Source: Planktomarina sp.
GTDB taxonomy: Bacteria; Pseudomonadota; Alphaproteobacteria; Rhodobacterales; Rhodobacteraceae
Length of the DNA: 58,591 nucleotides
Assembly: GCA_016780825.1 (NCBI GenBank)
Contig: JADHLF010000012.1
Coordinates: forward strand, 1-58,591
Reading direction: 5' to 3'
In this document: piece after piece, positions 44,760-53,462 of the stretch
Layout of the letters: each line of letters starts with the position of its first letter
Position numbering within the stretch: position 1 is the first letter of the stretch
Notes under the pieces: model-generated
The model's input: only the letters and a program-made list of their open reading frames with translations
What the model was told of the DNA's origin: nothing
The model's database searches: none
Position numbers and translations under genes: made by a program

Positions 44760-45218
44760 TCACTCGTCGTGCGACTTGCGCTTTCTTTTACGATCACCTT
44801 TGCCTTTCATGGCGTCAAACTCTTCTTGGGAAATAACCCCATCTTCGTTTTCATCTAGGCGGTCAAACATCCGTTGCCCAGGGTTCATTTGCTCCATCTC
44901 CGCCAACTCAATGGTGCCATTGCCATCACGGTCCAACCGCTCCAGCATTCGCTTGGCGCGCTTGCCCATTTTTTTCGCCCGGTCGGCCTGCGCCCTGGCG
45001 CTCAGCTCCTCAACCGTCAAGCTGCCATTGCCGTCAGTGTCAGCCTTGGCAAATTCCGCCGCACCAAAGGCCTTCGCCTCAGCCTGGGTGATTTGACCGT
45101 CCCCATTGGCGTCCAATTGGGAAAAATCGGGGCGCGGGCCACCATGCTCACGGGCCATGACGGGCGCGCTCGCCAAGATTGCAGTTGCAGCCAATGCGAA
45201 AATTGCGATTTGTTTCAT
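44760..45218 (-). CDS. EF-hand calcium-binding protein, secreted
   Basis: This 152-aa protein has a signal peptide cleaved after 'LASAPVMA' near residue 22. Four EF-hand loops of the DxDxDG type follow: 'DANGDGQITQAEA', 'DTDGNGSLTVEEL', 'DRDGNGTIELAEM' and 'DENEDGVISQEEF'. The C-terminal tail is very basic. It should bind calcium in the periplasm. The start at 45218 gives the signal peptide, and ten extra codons upstream are unlikely. It stands just upstream of the ECF sigma gene on the same strand and could belong to that response, which is inference. Confidence 0.88.
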   Translation of the reverse strand: MKQIAIFALAATAILASAPVMAREHGGPRPDFSQLDANGDGQITQAEAKAFGAAEFAKADTDGNGSLTVEELSARAQADRAKKMGKRAKRMLERLDRDGNGTIELAEMEQMNPGQRMFDRLDENEDGVISQEEFDAMKGKGDRKRKRKSHDE

Positions 45219-45397
45219 TATCTTTTTCCTTAGTTTTTTCGTTTTCATACGCAGAGCGCAGTTTTTGCGCTTGGTATAGGTAAAACGCAGCAGCGCTCAT
45301 TTTCCGTCGCTCACTATTAAAAAAATCTTGTGGCAGTTTGCCCCAGTGTCATTTCCCGCGTGGCGATTAATAAACACGCCAGATTCAGGAGATCGCT

Positions 45398-45793
45398 ATG
45401 ACGATACATCGCCCCCTAAAACCCGCCCTTCTGCACGGATGGCGCCGGTGTTGCCCGCGTTGCGGCAAAGGTGCATTGCTTTATAAATATCTCAAAGTGC
45501 ATGAGAGCTGCGGCGCCTGCGGCCAAGAGTTGCATCATCACCGCGCTGATGACGGCCCAGCCTATCTCACGATCTTAATCGTCGGCCATATCCTCGCACC
45601 GCTATTGCATGTGGTCTTTGTGCAATTTCGCCCCGCGCCATGGATCATGGCACTGGGCTTTGGGGTTGGATCCGTGGCGCTCTGCCTCTATCTGCTCCCG
45701 CGCATCAAAGGCGGCGTCGTGGCGTTTCAATGGGCGCGCGGTTTAAATGGATTTGGGGCGGAAGCCTCTGGCAATGTGCTCAAAACCCACTAG
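45398..45793 (+). CDS. DUF983 family membrane protein
   Basis: This 131-aa protein has the DUF983 layout. Zinc-ribbon-like Cys pairs lie at the N-terminus ('CCPRCGKGALLYKYL' and 'CGACGQEL'), and two membrane helices follow ('YLTILIVGHILAPLLHVVF' and 'MALGFGVGSVALCLYLLP'). Its function is unknown. In several proteobacteria the family sits near cytochrome c oxidase assembly genes, which is not the case here. An AGGAG ribosome binding site precedes the ATG. A NUDIX gene follows nine bases later. Confidence 0.88.
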   Translation: MTIHRPLKPALLHGWRRCCPRCGKGALLYKYLKVHESCGACGQELHHHRADDGPAYLTILIVGHILAPLLHVVFVQFRPAPWIMALGFGVGSVALCLYLLPRIKGGVVAFQWARGLNGFGAEASGNVLKTH

Positions 45794-45802
45794 ATTGGGT
45801 TT

Positions 45803-46489
45803 ATGACCCAGACACCGATCCGCTCCGCCGCAACCATTATTACAGTGCGCAACATAAACACCTCACCCCAGGTGCTTATGGGGCAGCGTGGATCCAAAGC
45901 GGCGTTTATGCCGAATAAATTCGTTTTTCCAGGCGGGGCCGTCGATGCCGAAGACAGCGTCATTTCCCTGGCCAAGCCTTTGGTGCAGACCTGCCATGCG
46001 CGGCTTTTGGAGGATAACAGCGGCCCCTCACCCGAAAGCCTCGCCGTGGCGGCCATTCGCGAGTTATGGGAGGAAACCGGGTTGATCCTTGGCGCGCCAG
46101 AGGAGTGGCAGGACGCGCCAGAAGATTGGAGCGGTTTTGCCGAGGCGGGCTTTCGTCCCTCCGCAGAGAAAATGTATTTCTTCTTTCGCGCCATCACCCC
46201 ACCTGGTCCGCCCCGCCGCTTTGATGCGCGGTTCTTTTTGGTGGATGCGGGCCAACTGGCCGGAGATCTGGACGATTTTTCCGGCGCATCCGATGAGCTG
46301 TCCCATTTGCAATGGGTGCCACTGGATAAGGCCCGCGCCTTAAATCTGCCCTTTATCACTTCAATTGTTCTGGGAGAATTGGCCGCATTGCGCGAGATCC
46401 GCCCCCCCGCCTCAGTGCCGTTTTTCAAAAACCAAGATGAAGAAAGCCTGTTTCTGCGTCTGAATGGCTCAGAGCAGCAGTATCAATAG
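45803..46489 (+). CDS. NUDIX hydrolase
   Basis: This 228-aa protein belongs to the NUDIX superfamily. The box core is 'AAIRELWEETGLIL', but the usual leading Gly is not obvious. 'MPNKFVFPGGAVDAED' lies ahead of it as in CoA-pyrophosphatase-like and NUDT19-like members. The substrate is unknown. It lies nine bases after DUF983, likely in one transcript. Its end overlaps the convergent DMT transporter gene by 21 bases. Confidence 0.88.
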   Translation: MTQTPIRSAATIITVRNINTSPQVLMGQRGSKAAFMPNKFVFPGGAVDAEDSVISLAKPLVQTCHARLLEDNSGPSPESLAVAAIRELWEETGLILGAPEEWQDAPEDWSGFAEAGFRPSAEKMYFFFRAITPPGPPRRFDARFFLVDAGQLAGDLDDFSGASDELSHLQWVPLDKARALNLPFITSIVLGELAALREIRPPASVPFFKNQDEESLFLRLNGSEQQYQ

Positions 46490-47368
46490 GATCACCGAAA
46501 CGGAGAGTAATGCGATGCCCAAAGCCTCGCTACGGCGCATTTTTTCGCCAAAGACAAAAACCGATATGGCGAAAGAGGCCAAGATTTCCACCTGGCCGAG
46601 CGCTTTGACATAGGCCGCATTCTGTAAGGAGAAAGCGGTGAACCAAGCCAAAGAGCCCAGCAAAGACAGCAGCCCCACCCAAATGGCCACGCGCCAAGCA
46701 CGGACCACCTCGGTGATTTGCCCCGGCTCGCGCCAGCGCAAATAAAAAGCCATGCCTAAAAACTGCATGGAAATTGCCGCCATGAGGGTCACACTGGCGC
46801 GGGCGAATACATCGGCGGCGGAAATATGCAGTGTTGCGCCGCGGTAAAAGACGGCGCATGCGCCAAACAACACAGCACAGGACAGGCCTAGGGCAGTGGC
46901 TTTGTTGAAAAAACGTGGACCCTCCGAGCCGGCCACTTGCGGCGCGTCCGAGATGATGAGAACTCCCAAGACACCCAGTGAGATCGCCCCCAGCGCTGGC
47001 AGGCTGACGCCTTCGCCCAAAAACAAAAGCCCAAAGCCGGCAGCCAGCAAAACCTCAACTTTCTTGAAGGTGATGCCGATGGTGAAATTGCGCTGCTGAA
47101 ACAGGGCCACCACGCACATAGTGGCGCAGATTTGGCAAAATCCGCCCGCCGCCGCGAAGGCCCAAAACTGCCAATCCATCACAGGCAGACCATAGCCGCG
47201 CACCACCGAATAGCCGACGGCCACCAGAGCAATCAGAGGTGCTGCATATAAAAATCGTGCGAAAGTTGCGCCGCCCGTTGACAGCGTGGCAATGCGCAAA
47301 CGCTTTTGGAACATGAAACGCAGAGTTTGCGCCAAGGCCGCCAAAAGGGTGATGGGAATCCATAACAT
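46469..47368 (-). CDS. DMT superfamily transporter (EamA type)
   Basis: This 299-aa inner-membrane protein has ten predicted helices arranged as two EamA repeats of five. Helices include 'LIALVAVGYSVVRGYGL', 'GFCQICATMCVVALF' and 'VWVGLLSLLGSLAWFTAFSL'-like stretches. The second repeat carries 'YVKALGQVEILASFAISVFV', a common EamA pattern. Its substrate is unknown, since family members export amino acids and metabolites. The gene starts three bases after the desaturase gene, so the two form an operon. Confidence 0.88.
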   Translation of the reverse strand: MLWIPITLLAALAQTLRFMFQKRLRIATLSTGGATFARFLYAAPLIALVAVGYSVVRGYGLPVMDWQFWAFAAAGGFCQICATMCVVALFQQRNFTIGITFKKVEVLLAAGFGLLFLGEGVSLPALGAISLGVLGVLIISDAPQVAGSEGPRFFNKATALGLSCAVLFGACAVFYRGATLHISAADVFARASVTLMAAISMQFLGMAFYLRWREPGQITEVVRAWRVAIWVGLLSLLGSLAWFTAFSLQNAAYVKALGQVEILASFAISVFVFGEKMRRSEALGIALLSVSVILLILLL

Positions 47369-47371
47369 GGA

Positions 47372-48283
47372 TCAAGACTTAGGCGATCCCTCAGAGCGAG
47401 GCCAGAGCGGATGGGGCACAGGTTCTTTGCTCCGCAAGAAATACTGCGCAAAAAGTTGACGGTAGTTCTTGTAGATATACCCTCGGTTGCGCTGCATGAA
47501 TTTCTCTTTTTCTGCCCGATAGAGACCCGGCAAAGCGTACCAGGAGATATGAGGGTACATATGGTGCACCGAATGGAAGTTATTGTTCAAAAACAAAAAT
47601 GCGAAGAACCCACGATCTTCAATAACTGCGGTGCGGGCCTGCACGTCTTCATGGGCGCGATGCTCGGCAAATGTACGGATCTTGAGAAGCGCGAGCCCGC
47701 CGTAGGCTGCGATAAAATAGGCCCACAGCGGATAGCCCGCAGCCATGACGATCCAAATCACCAGCGCGGCGGCCAGAAAATGCCAGAGCCAATCTTGGAG
47801 CACATCCCGACGCCCAGCGCATATCTGCCGAACATCACTTAGCATGAAATAATATTGCGAAATCAATACGCCGATCAGCAGGCGCCCCGCGAGGGTTGTG
47901 TTCCAGATATGCACCCTTTGTAGCCAAGTCGGAAGGGCGTGCCACACGGCAGGATCCAGGTAATGACTCTCAGGATCATCATAGGGATCGGTCAGCCGTT
48001 CGTCTGTGTGATGGGCCAAATGGGTGTCGCGAAACCGGCCATAAGGAATCAAGAGATTGAGCGAGGCGAACACCAAAGCCGCATTGAGCCATGGATAGCG
48101 CGTCGGGTGGCCATGAATGATTTCATGCTGCAACGAAGATTGCAGCGCGATCATCACCGCCAGACCCGGCACAGACAGCCAAAGCGGGGCGAAGAGCAAA
48201 GCCAACCATCCGCCATAGCACCCCAGAAGGGTCGCCAATGTCGGCCATTCGGTCATCAGAGATGGGCGCGTAATCTGTGCCAT
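47372..48283 (-). CDS. Membrane fatty acid desaturase
   Basis: This 303-aa membrane di-iron enzyme has the three His boxes: 'HEIIHGH' near residue 54, 'HLAHH' near residue 91, and 'NFHSVHH' near residue 240. They coordinate the metals that activate oxygen. Four membrane helices fit the desaturase fold. The substrate may be a fatty acyl lipid or a carotenoid, and the sequence does not decide. The ATG at 48283 is preferred to a TTG at 48307. It is divergent from the XRE regulator, with an AT-rich gap of about 95 bases. Confidence 0.88.
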   Translation of the reverse strand: MAQITRPSLMTEWPTLATLLGCYGGWLALLFAPLWLSVPGLAVMIALQSSLQHEIIHGHPTRYPWLNAALVFASLNLLIPYGRFRDTHLAHHTDERLTDPYDDPESHYLDPAVWHALPTWLQRVHIWNTTLAGRLLIGVLISQYYFMLSDVRQICAGRRDVLQDWLWHFLAAALVIWIVMAAGYPLWAYFIAAYGGLALLKIRTFAEHRAHEDVQARTAVIEDRGFFAFLFLNNNFHSVHHMYPHISWYALPGLYRAEKEKFMQRNRGYIYKNYRQLFAQYFLRSKEPVPHPLWPRSEGSPKS

Positions 48284-48378
48284 GGGCGCAGGGTAAATCT
48301 TTTTCAATCCTTGTGGAATTCAGAGAATTATGTAACTTAAATCATTAAAGTTAACTAAAATCATCAAATGTGATAAAT

Positions 48379-49239
48379 ATGGACAAGCGCGCCCGCTCTG
48401 ATCTCTTCCGCACGCGATTGCAACAGGCCATGCTCCTGAGCGGTGAGACACAGTCCAGCCTGGCGCGCAAAACCGGGGCGGACCGCTCAACCCTGTCGCA
48501 AATTCTAGCGGGCACAACCGCGCGCCTGCCCAATGGGCAATTGGTGGCGCAATGCGCGAAAAGCCTTGGCGTTTCGGCCGATTGGCTGCTGGGGCTGTCC
48601 GATCAACCGGACTGCCTGCAACAAATTTTAGCGCAGGCCATGACCATGGTCGACGCCCCGCGCGCGCTGATCGACGCACAGATCTTTGAATGGCATCAAG
48701 AGGCCGCAGGATATAAAATCCGCCATGTGCCGACAGGGTTGCCTGATATGATTAAAATTCGCCCGATGCTCGAATGGGAATATGCCCCGAGCCTTGGGCA
48801 CACCATAGATCTGGCGATTGCCTCTGCCGAAGATCGGCTCAATTGGATGCGCCAGGCGCAATCTGATTATGAAATTGCCCTGCCGATCCATGAATTGCAG
48901 GCCTTCGCACGCGCCGAAGGCTATTACAGCGGCTGCCCTCGGCACATTCGCATTGAACAGCTCAAACATCTGGCCCGTCTGACATCGCAACTTTATCCGG
49001 TGATGCGGGTCTCTTTATTTGACGCGCGGAAAATTTACTCGGCACCGATTACGATCTTCGGCCCTTTGCGCGCTGTGATCTACCTGGGGCAAAAATATCT
49101 GGTCTTCCGCGTTCCGGATCGTATCCAAGCCCTCAGTCAGCATTTCGACGGGCTCATCCGTGAAGCGGAAATCGGCACCCGTGAATTGCCCGCCATCATC
49201 GACACTCTGTTGCAGGAGCTGGGTGCCGCCTCGGATTAA
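48379..49239 (+). CDS. XRE family transcriptional regulator
   Basis: This 286-aa protein has an N-terminal Cro/CI-type helix-turn-helix ('RTRLQQAMLLSGETQSSLAR', then 'GADRSTLSQILAG'). A 200-residue C-terminal domain with no named fold follows ('GLPDMIKIRPMLEWEYA', 'EDRLNWMRQAQSDYEIALPI'). The adjacent divergent desaturase gene is its most likely target. The intergenic region has a TAACTT/AAGTTA inverted repeat at 48333-48353 and two AAATCAT copies 19 bases apart. The ATG at 48379 is chosen over a GTG at 48370. Its stop overlaps the convergent SDR gene by four bases. Confidence 0.82.
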   Translation: MDKRARSDLFRTRLQQAMLLSGETQSSLARKTGADRSTLSQILAGTTARLPNGQLVAQCAKSLGVSADWLLGLSDQPDCLQQILAQAMTMVDAPRALIDAQIFEWHQEAAGYKIRHVPTGLPDMIKIRPMLEWEYAPSLGHTIDLAIASAEDRLNWMRQAQSDYEIALPIHELQAFARAEGYYSGCPRHIRIEQLKHLARLTSQLYPVMRVSLFDARKIYSAPITIFGPLRAVIYLGQKYLVFRVPDRIQALSQHFDGLIREAEIGTRELPAIIDTLLQELGAASD

Positions 49240-49991
49240 ACCTTTGGATCTGGATTTTCCGTGTGCCCATCCACTGCGATGACCTGTCCCGACACCAGAC
49301 GCGCCCCTGTACTGCACAAAAATACAGCCATATTGGCGACATCTTCCGCCGTGACCAGACTGCGCATAGAAGTTCCAGCGGCATAGCCGTCGTAGATATG
49401 CTGCACATCGGTGCCCTTGGCCGCCGCCTCGCGCTCCATCACCCCCTGCATCCGTGGCCCTTCAACTGCACCGGGACAAATCGCATTGGCCCGCACACCC
49501 TCAGGCCCCCATTCCATCGCAAGGGTCTTCATCAAGCCGATGATGCCCCATTTCGCCGCCGCATAGGGGGCCCGATTGGGATAGCCGTAAATTCCAGCCG
49601 TAGACGAGGTCAATACGATGGCACCACGCGCCGCTTTGAGCATCGGCCCCCCATATTTTGCCGCAAGAAAAGCGCCTTCCAAATTGACCGATACGCAGCG
49701 CTGCCACGCAGACAGATCAATCTTTTCCACCGCCGCCGTGGGCCCGGCAATGCCCGCATTGGCGCATATCGCCTCAAGCCGGCCCCAGGTCTTTTGAATA
49801 TCGGCAAACAGCTTGGCGACCTGCGTCTCATCGCTGGCATCAACCAGGGTTTTTTGCCAATCCGCCGGGCAGGCCTCCAGACTGGCGGCCTCCACATCCG
49901 TCACCCAAACCCGAAAGCCCGCCGCGGCAAAGGCCTGCCCCATGGCCCGGCCAATGCCATTGCCGCCCGCTGTGATCAGAACCCCCTTCAT
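49236..49991 (-). CDS. Short-chain dehydrogenase of the carnitine cluster
   Basis: This SDR has 251 aa. The cofactor motif is 'GVLITAGGNGIGRAMGQ', with NAG near residue 80. The catalytic residues are Ser in 'LTSSTAGIYGYPNRAPY' with 'YAAAKWGI'. The C-terminus 'VSGQVIAVDGHTE' is standard. It overlaps the start of the reading frame after carnitine dehydrogenase by four bases (ATGA), so it belongs to the same operon. A role with the other carnitine isomer or with the acetoacetate product is possible but not shown by sequence. Confidence 0.85.
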   Translation of the reverse strand: MKGVLITAGGNGIGRAMGQAFAAAGFRVWVTDVEAASLEACPADWQKTLVDASDETQVAKLFADIQKTWGRLEAICANAGIAGPTAAVEKIDLSAWQRCVSVNLEGAFLAAKYGGPMLKAARGAIVLTSSTAGIYGYPNRAPYAAAKWGIIGLMKTLAMEWGPEGVRANAICPGAVEGPRMQGVMEREAAAKGTDVQHIYDGYAAGTSMRSLVTAEDVANMAVFLCSTGARLVSGQVIAVDGHTENPDPKV

Positions 49992-51457
49992 TTGCGCCCC
50001 ACACTGCGGCCCAGGCCCTCGGGCCGCACAAGCGCGCGATGAGCCGTTGCAATACGCTCTAAGTTTTGTGCCACCTGCGCCGATGGCGCGCTGGCCTTGC
50101 GGGTTTCAAGCGACACATGAATGAGCATATGCTCGCCCGTAGCCAAAAGTCGGTCCCCTTCAAACATCTGGTGGAACAGATGCATTTTCTTGCCCGCCCC
50201 TTCGGCACAATAGGTCTCAACCCGGATCACTTTGCCGGCATGTACCTCGTCAATATGCCGAATATGGGTTTCGGCGGTGAAATAACTGCCGCCAGAGGCG
50301 ATATAAGCGGCATCACAGCCCACGATCTCCATAAAGCGATCGGTGGCGTCGCCAAAGGCCTGCAAATAGCGCGCTTCATTCATATGGCCATTGTAATCGG
50401 TCCAATCCAAAGGCACGGCACGGCGCAGAGTTTCGGTCAAGCCGCCGGTGTTCAGATCGGCCGCATGCTGCACCATGCCCGCCTGTGCGCTCAGCTGCTG
50501 ATCTTGCACTTTGAGCAGCGCTCCAGCGCCCCAATCTTGGGCCTTCAGGGCGCGCATCATTCCCACCAGATTGTTGTCCCGGATGCGTTCAAGCTCGCGA
50601 ATAGAATACATGCCCGACTGCGCATCGGATTGGTCAGAAATCATATCCACCAAGTCATCGGTAAACTCCGGCACATCCATCAATTTTGTCCAGGGCCATT
50701 TAAGAGCCGGGCCGAATTGCGCCATGAAATGCCGCATGCCCGCCTCTCCGCCGGCCACACGATAGGTCTCAAACAATCCCATTTGCGCCCAGCGAATGCC
50801 AAAGCCATAGCGGATGGCATTGTCAATCTCTTCGGTTGTGGCGATCCCATCTTTGATCAACCAGAGCGCCTCGCGCCAAACCGCCTCCAAAAAGCGATCT
50901 GCGATATGGGCGTCAATCTCTTTGCGCACCCGCAAGGGATACATCCCCATCTGGCGCAAAATATCCTCCGCACGCGCGACAATCGCAAGGTCACTTTGCT
51001 CTGTCGGCACCACTTCAATCAGCGGCAATAGATAGACGGGGTTGAACGGGTGGCACACCATGATTTGCGCCGGGCGCAGGGCCGCCCCTTGCAACTCAGA
51101 GGGCTTAAAGCCGGAGGTTGAAGAGCCCAAAACCGCCGCCGGATCACAATGGGCCTGAATGGCGCGATAGACCTGTTGCTTCATGGCCAGTTGCTCAGGC
51201 ACGCTTTCCTGGATCCAGGCGGCGCCGGTCACCGCCTCAGAAATTTCTGAATGAAAGCTCAAGCGCCCTTCCGCGGGCATGGGCGCCTCGTAAAGCCCTG
51301 GCAAGGAGCGGCGTGCATTGGCCAGCACCTCACCGATTTTGCGCTCTGCCTCGGGATCAGGATCAAAGACACGCACGTCCCACCCGTTGAGCAAAAAGCG
51401 CGCGGCCCAGCCGCCGCCGATAACCCCACCTCCGATGATTGCTGCGACCTGTGTCAT
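49988..51457 (-). CDS. lcdH: L-carnitine dehydrogenase fused to a thioesterase
   Basis: This is a 489-aa fusion. Residues 1-320 are a 3-hydroxyacyl-CoA-dehydrogenase-like carnitine 3-dehydrogenase: the NAD fold is 'AAIIGGGVIGGGWAARFLL', with 'VGSSTSGFKPSELQ' and 'VCHPFNPVYLLPLIEVVP' following. From about residue 345 a hot-dog thioesterase begins ('VPLDWTDYNGHMNEARYLQ'). Carnitine dehydrogenase gives dehydrocarnitine. The thioesterase domain fits hydrolysis of betainyl-CoA to glycine betaine, the step after BKACE. The start follows the BKACE gene by 36 bases, and the stop is coupled to the SDR gene. Confidence 0.88.
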   Translation of the reverse strand: MTQVAAIIGGGVIGGGWAARFLLNGWDVRVFDPDPEAERKIGEVLANARRSLPGLYEAPMPAEGRLSFHSEISEAVTGAAWIQESVPEQLAMKQQVYRAIQAHCDPAAVLGSSTSGFKPSELQGAALRPAQIMVCHPFNPVYLLPLIEVVPTEQSDLAIVARAEDILRQMGMYPLRVRKEIDAHIADRFLEAVWREALWLIKDGIATTEEIDNAIRYGFGIRWAQMGLFETYRVAGGEAGMRHFMAQFGPALKWPWTKLMDVPEFTDDLVDMISDQSDAQSGMYSIRELERIRDNNLVGMMRALKAQDWGAGALLKVQDQQLSAQAGMVQHAADLNTGGLTETLRRAVPLDWTDYNGHMNEARYLQAFGDATDRFMEIVGCDAAYIASGGSYFTAETHIRHIDEVHAGKVIRVETYCAEGAGKKMHLFHQMFEGDRLLATGEHMLIHVSLETRKASAPSAQVAQNLERIATAHRALVRPEGLGRSVGRK

Positions 51458-51493
51458 GGGAAACCCCTATCTAAGTATCTTAATTTTGCAAAA

Positions 51494-52408
51494 TTACTGA
51501 CCAACCGGGGCCCGCTTCACAAGCCCCAGCTTTTCGCGCACCTCTGCCGGACCGATCACGCGCGCGCCCAGGTTTTCAATCAGGCTCACGGCCCGATCGA
51601 CCAATTGATAATTTTGCGCCAAAACCCCACGGTCGAGCATCAGATTATCTTCCAAACCCACGCGGACATTGCCCCCGGCCAGAACCGAGGCGGCCACCAT
51701 CGGCATTTGATGGCGCCCCAGCCCAAAGGCGCTGAATGTCCAATCATCGGGAATATTGTTGACCATGGCCATCAGGGTATTGAGATCATCTGGCGCGCCC
51801 CAGGGCACTCCCATACACAGCTGAACCAAAGCATTGGGTTCAAGAACCCCATCGGAAACCAATTGCTTGGCATACCATAGATGACCCGTATCAAAGGCTT
51901 CAATCTCAGGTTTCACCCCCAATTCGGTCATCATCCGCCCCATCGCGGTCAAGGTGCCGGGGGTATTGGTCATGACATAATCGGCCTCGGCGAAATTCAT
52001 CGTGCCGCAATCAAGCGTGCAAATTTCCGGGCGGCATTCCGCCACATGAGCCACCCGCTCGGTCGCGCCGGCCATATCGGTGCCCGCAGCGGGCGGCAGG
52101 GGGGATTCAACGTCGCCAAAAACCATATCGCCGCCCATTCCGGCCGTCAGATTAAGCACCACATCAACCTCAGCATCCCGGATCCGCTCCGTGACTTCGC
52201 GAAACATTCCCGGATCGCGGCTCGGCGCGCCGGTATTCGGATCGCGCACATGGCAGTGCACCACCGCCGCGCCAGATTTGGCGGCCAAAATCGCGCTCTC
52301 GGCAATCTGCTTTGGACTGCGCGGCACATGGGGGCTTTTGTCTTGCGTCGCACCAGAGCCTGTGACGGCACAGGTGATAAAGACCTCACGGTTCATTTCT
52401 AAGGGCAT
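51494..52408 (-). CDS. Beta-keto acid cleavage enzyme (BKACE), probable dehydrocarnitine cleavage
   Basis: This 304-aa protein belongs to the DUF849/BKACE family. Members move an acyl group from a beta-keto acid to acetyl-CoA and release acetoacetate. The metal-binding motif is 'AVVHCHVRDPNTGAPSRD', and 'LNLTAGMGGDMVFG' and 'SAFGLGRHQMPMVAASV' are family segments. Beside carnitine dehydrogenase the substrate should be dehydrocarnitine, giving betainyl-CoA and acetoacetate. The ATG at 52408 is preceded by AAGGAGAAG. The frame runs open to 52846 but overlaps the divergent regulator and is rejected there. Confidence 0.9.
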   Translation of the reverse strand: MPLEMNREVFITCAVTGSGATQDKSPHVPRSPKQIAESAILAAKSGAAVVHCHVRDPNTGAPSRDPGMFREVTERIRDAEVDVVLNLTAGMGGDMVFGDVESPLPPAAGTDMAGATERVAHVAECRPEICTLDCGTMNFAEADYVMTNTPGTLTAMGRMMTELGVKPEIEAFDTGHLWYAKQLVSDGVLEPNALVQLCMGVPWGAPDDLNTLMAMVNNIPDDWTFSAFGLGRHQMPMVAASVLAGGNVRVGLEDNLMLDRGVLAQNYQLVDRAVSLIENLGARVIGPAEVREKLGLVKRAPVGQ

Positions 52409-52481
52409 GATCTTCTCCTTCTCTCTTGAGCAATCTGCGAGAGTTGCAAAAGGAAATTTGTCAATATACGAATGATTTTTA

Positions 52482-53453
52482 ATGAAACGCGCAAATAACA
52501 TCTGGCAAGCGGGTTCCAAGCCGCTGCATGTGGGGCTTTTGCTGCTTGATGAGAGCAACACGCTTTCCCTTGCGGCCGCTGTTGACCCTATGCGCGCCTG
52601 CAACCGCAGGGCCGATCGCAGGCTGTTTACTTGGCAATTTCTATCACACGCCGGCAGGCCTGTGCATCTCACCTCGGGCATGACGGTGCAGACCGAAGAG
52701 CTGCATGGGTTTGCAGGGGATCTGTTGATCCTTGTGGCCGGTTTTCGCCTTGAGGCCCAATGCACCCCGCCCCTGATTTCAGCCCTCAGGCGCCAGGTCG
52801 CGGACGGCTGCCAACTTTGGGGGGTGGATGGAGGAAGTTGGATCATGGCCCAGGCGGGGCTCTTGGATGGCCACCGCGCGACCTGCCATTGGGAAGATGC
52901 AGAGGCGTTCTCTCGCCGGTTTCCATCCGTAAATCTGGTGCCAGATCGCTATGCCATCAGCGCGCCCTTTGCCACGACAGGCGGCGCATCGCCCTGTATT
53001 GATTTGATGCTGCATCTCATCACCTGCCGCCACGGGCGGGCTTTGTCGGAGCGCGTCGCCTCTGCCTTTATCTATGATCCGCTGCACACGGGTGATGCAC
53101 CGCAACAGATGATCGCCACAACGCGCATTTCCAGCAAACATCCCCGGATTGCGCGGGTGTTAAAGCAGATGGAAAACCTGATCGAAAGCCCGCCGACAAT
53201 CGCGGCACTGGCCCGCGCCAATGGCATCTCCACGCGCAAATTGGAACTTGAATTTAAAGCCGCCACCGGCCGGGCGCCGGGGCGTTATTTTCTGGAGCTG
53301 CGCCTGTCCGAAGCGCGCCGCCGCGCCATCGACAGCGCGCAAAGCGTGCAAGAAATCGCTCTGGCCTGCGGGTTCACCTCACAGGCCAGCCTGGCCCGCG
53401 CTTTCCGTGACGCCTTTGGTCAATCCATCAGCGCCCTGCGCCGTCACCATTAA
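52482..53453 (+). CDS. GlxA-type AraC family regulator, CdhR-like
   Basis: This 323-aa regulator has an N-terminal DJ-1/PfpI-like domain ('VGLLLLDESNTLSLAAAV', 'GGSWIMAQAGLLDGHRATCH') and a C-terminal AraC helix-turn-helix pair. The HTH signatures are 'PTIAALARANGISTRKLELE' and 'QEIALACGFTSQASLARAFR'. CdhR-type regulators of this architecture activate carnitine genes in pseudomonads, and this one is divergent from the BKACE gene by 73 bases. A weak GCAA-N10-TTGC repeat at 52430-52447 may be part of its site. The start at 52482 has AGGAAA upstream at some distance. Confidence 0.88.
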   Translation: MKRANNIWQAGSKPLHVGLLLLDESNTLSLAAAVDPMRACNRRADRRLFTWQFLSHAGRPVHLTSGMTVQTEELHGFAGDLLILVAGFRLEAQCTPPLISALRRQVADGCQLWGVDGGSWIMAQAGLLDGHRATCHWEDAEAFSRRFPSVNLVPDRYAISAPFATTGGASPCIDLMLHLITCRHGRALSERVASAFIYDPLHTGDAPQQMIATTRISSKHPRIARVLKQMENLIESPPTIAALARANGISTRKLELEFKAATGRAPGRYFLELRLSEARRRAIDSAQSVQEIALACGFTSQASLARAFRDAFGQSISALRRHH

Positions 53454-53462
53454 TCAATCCGC

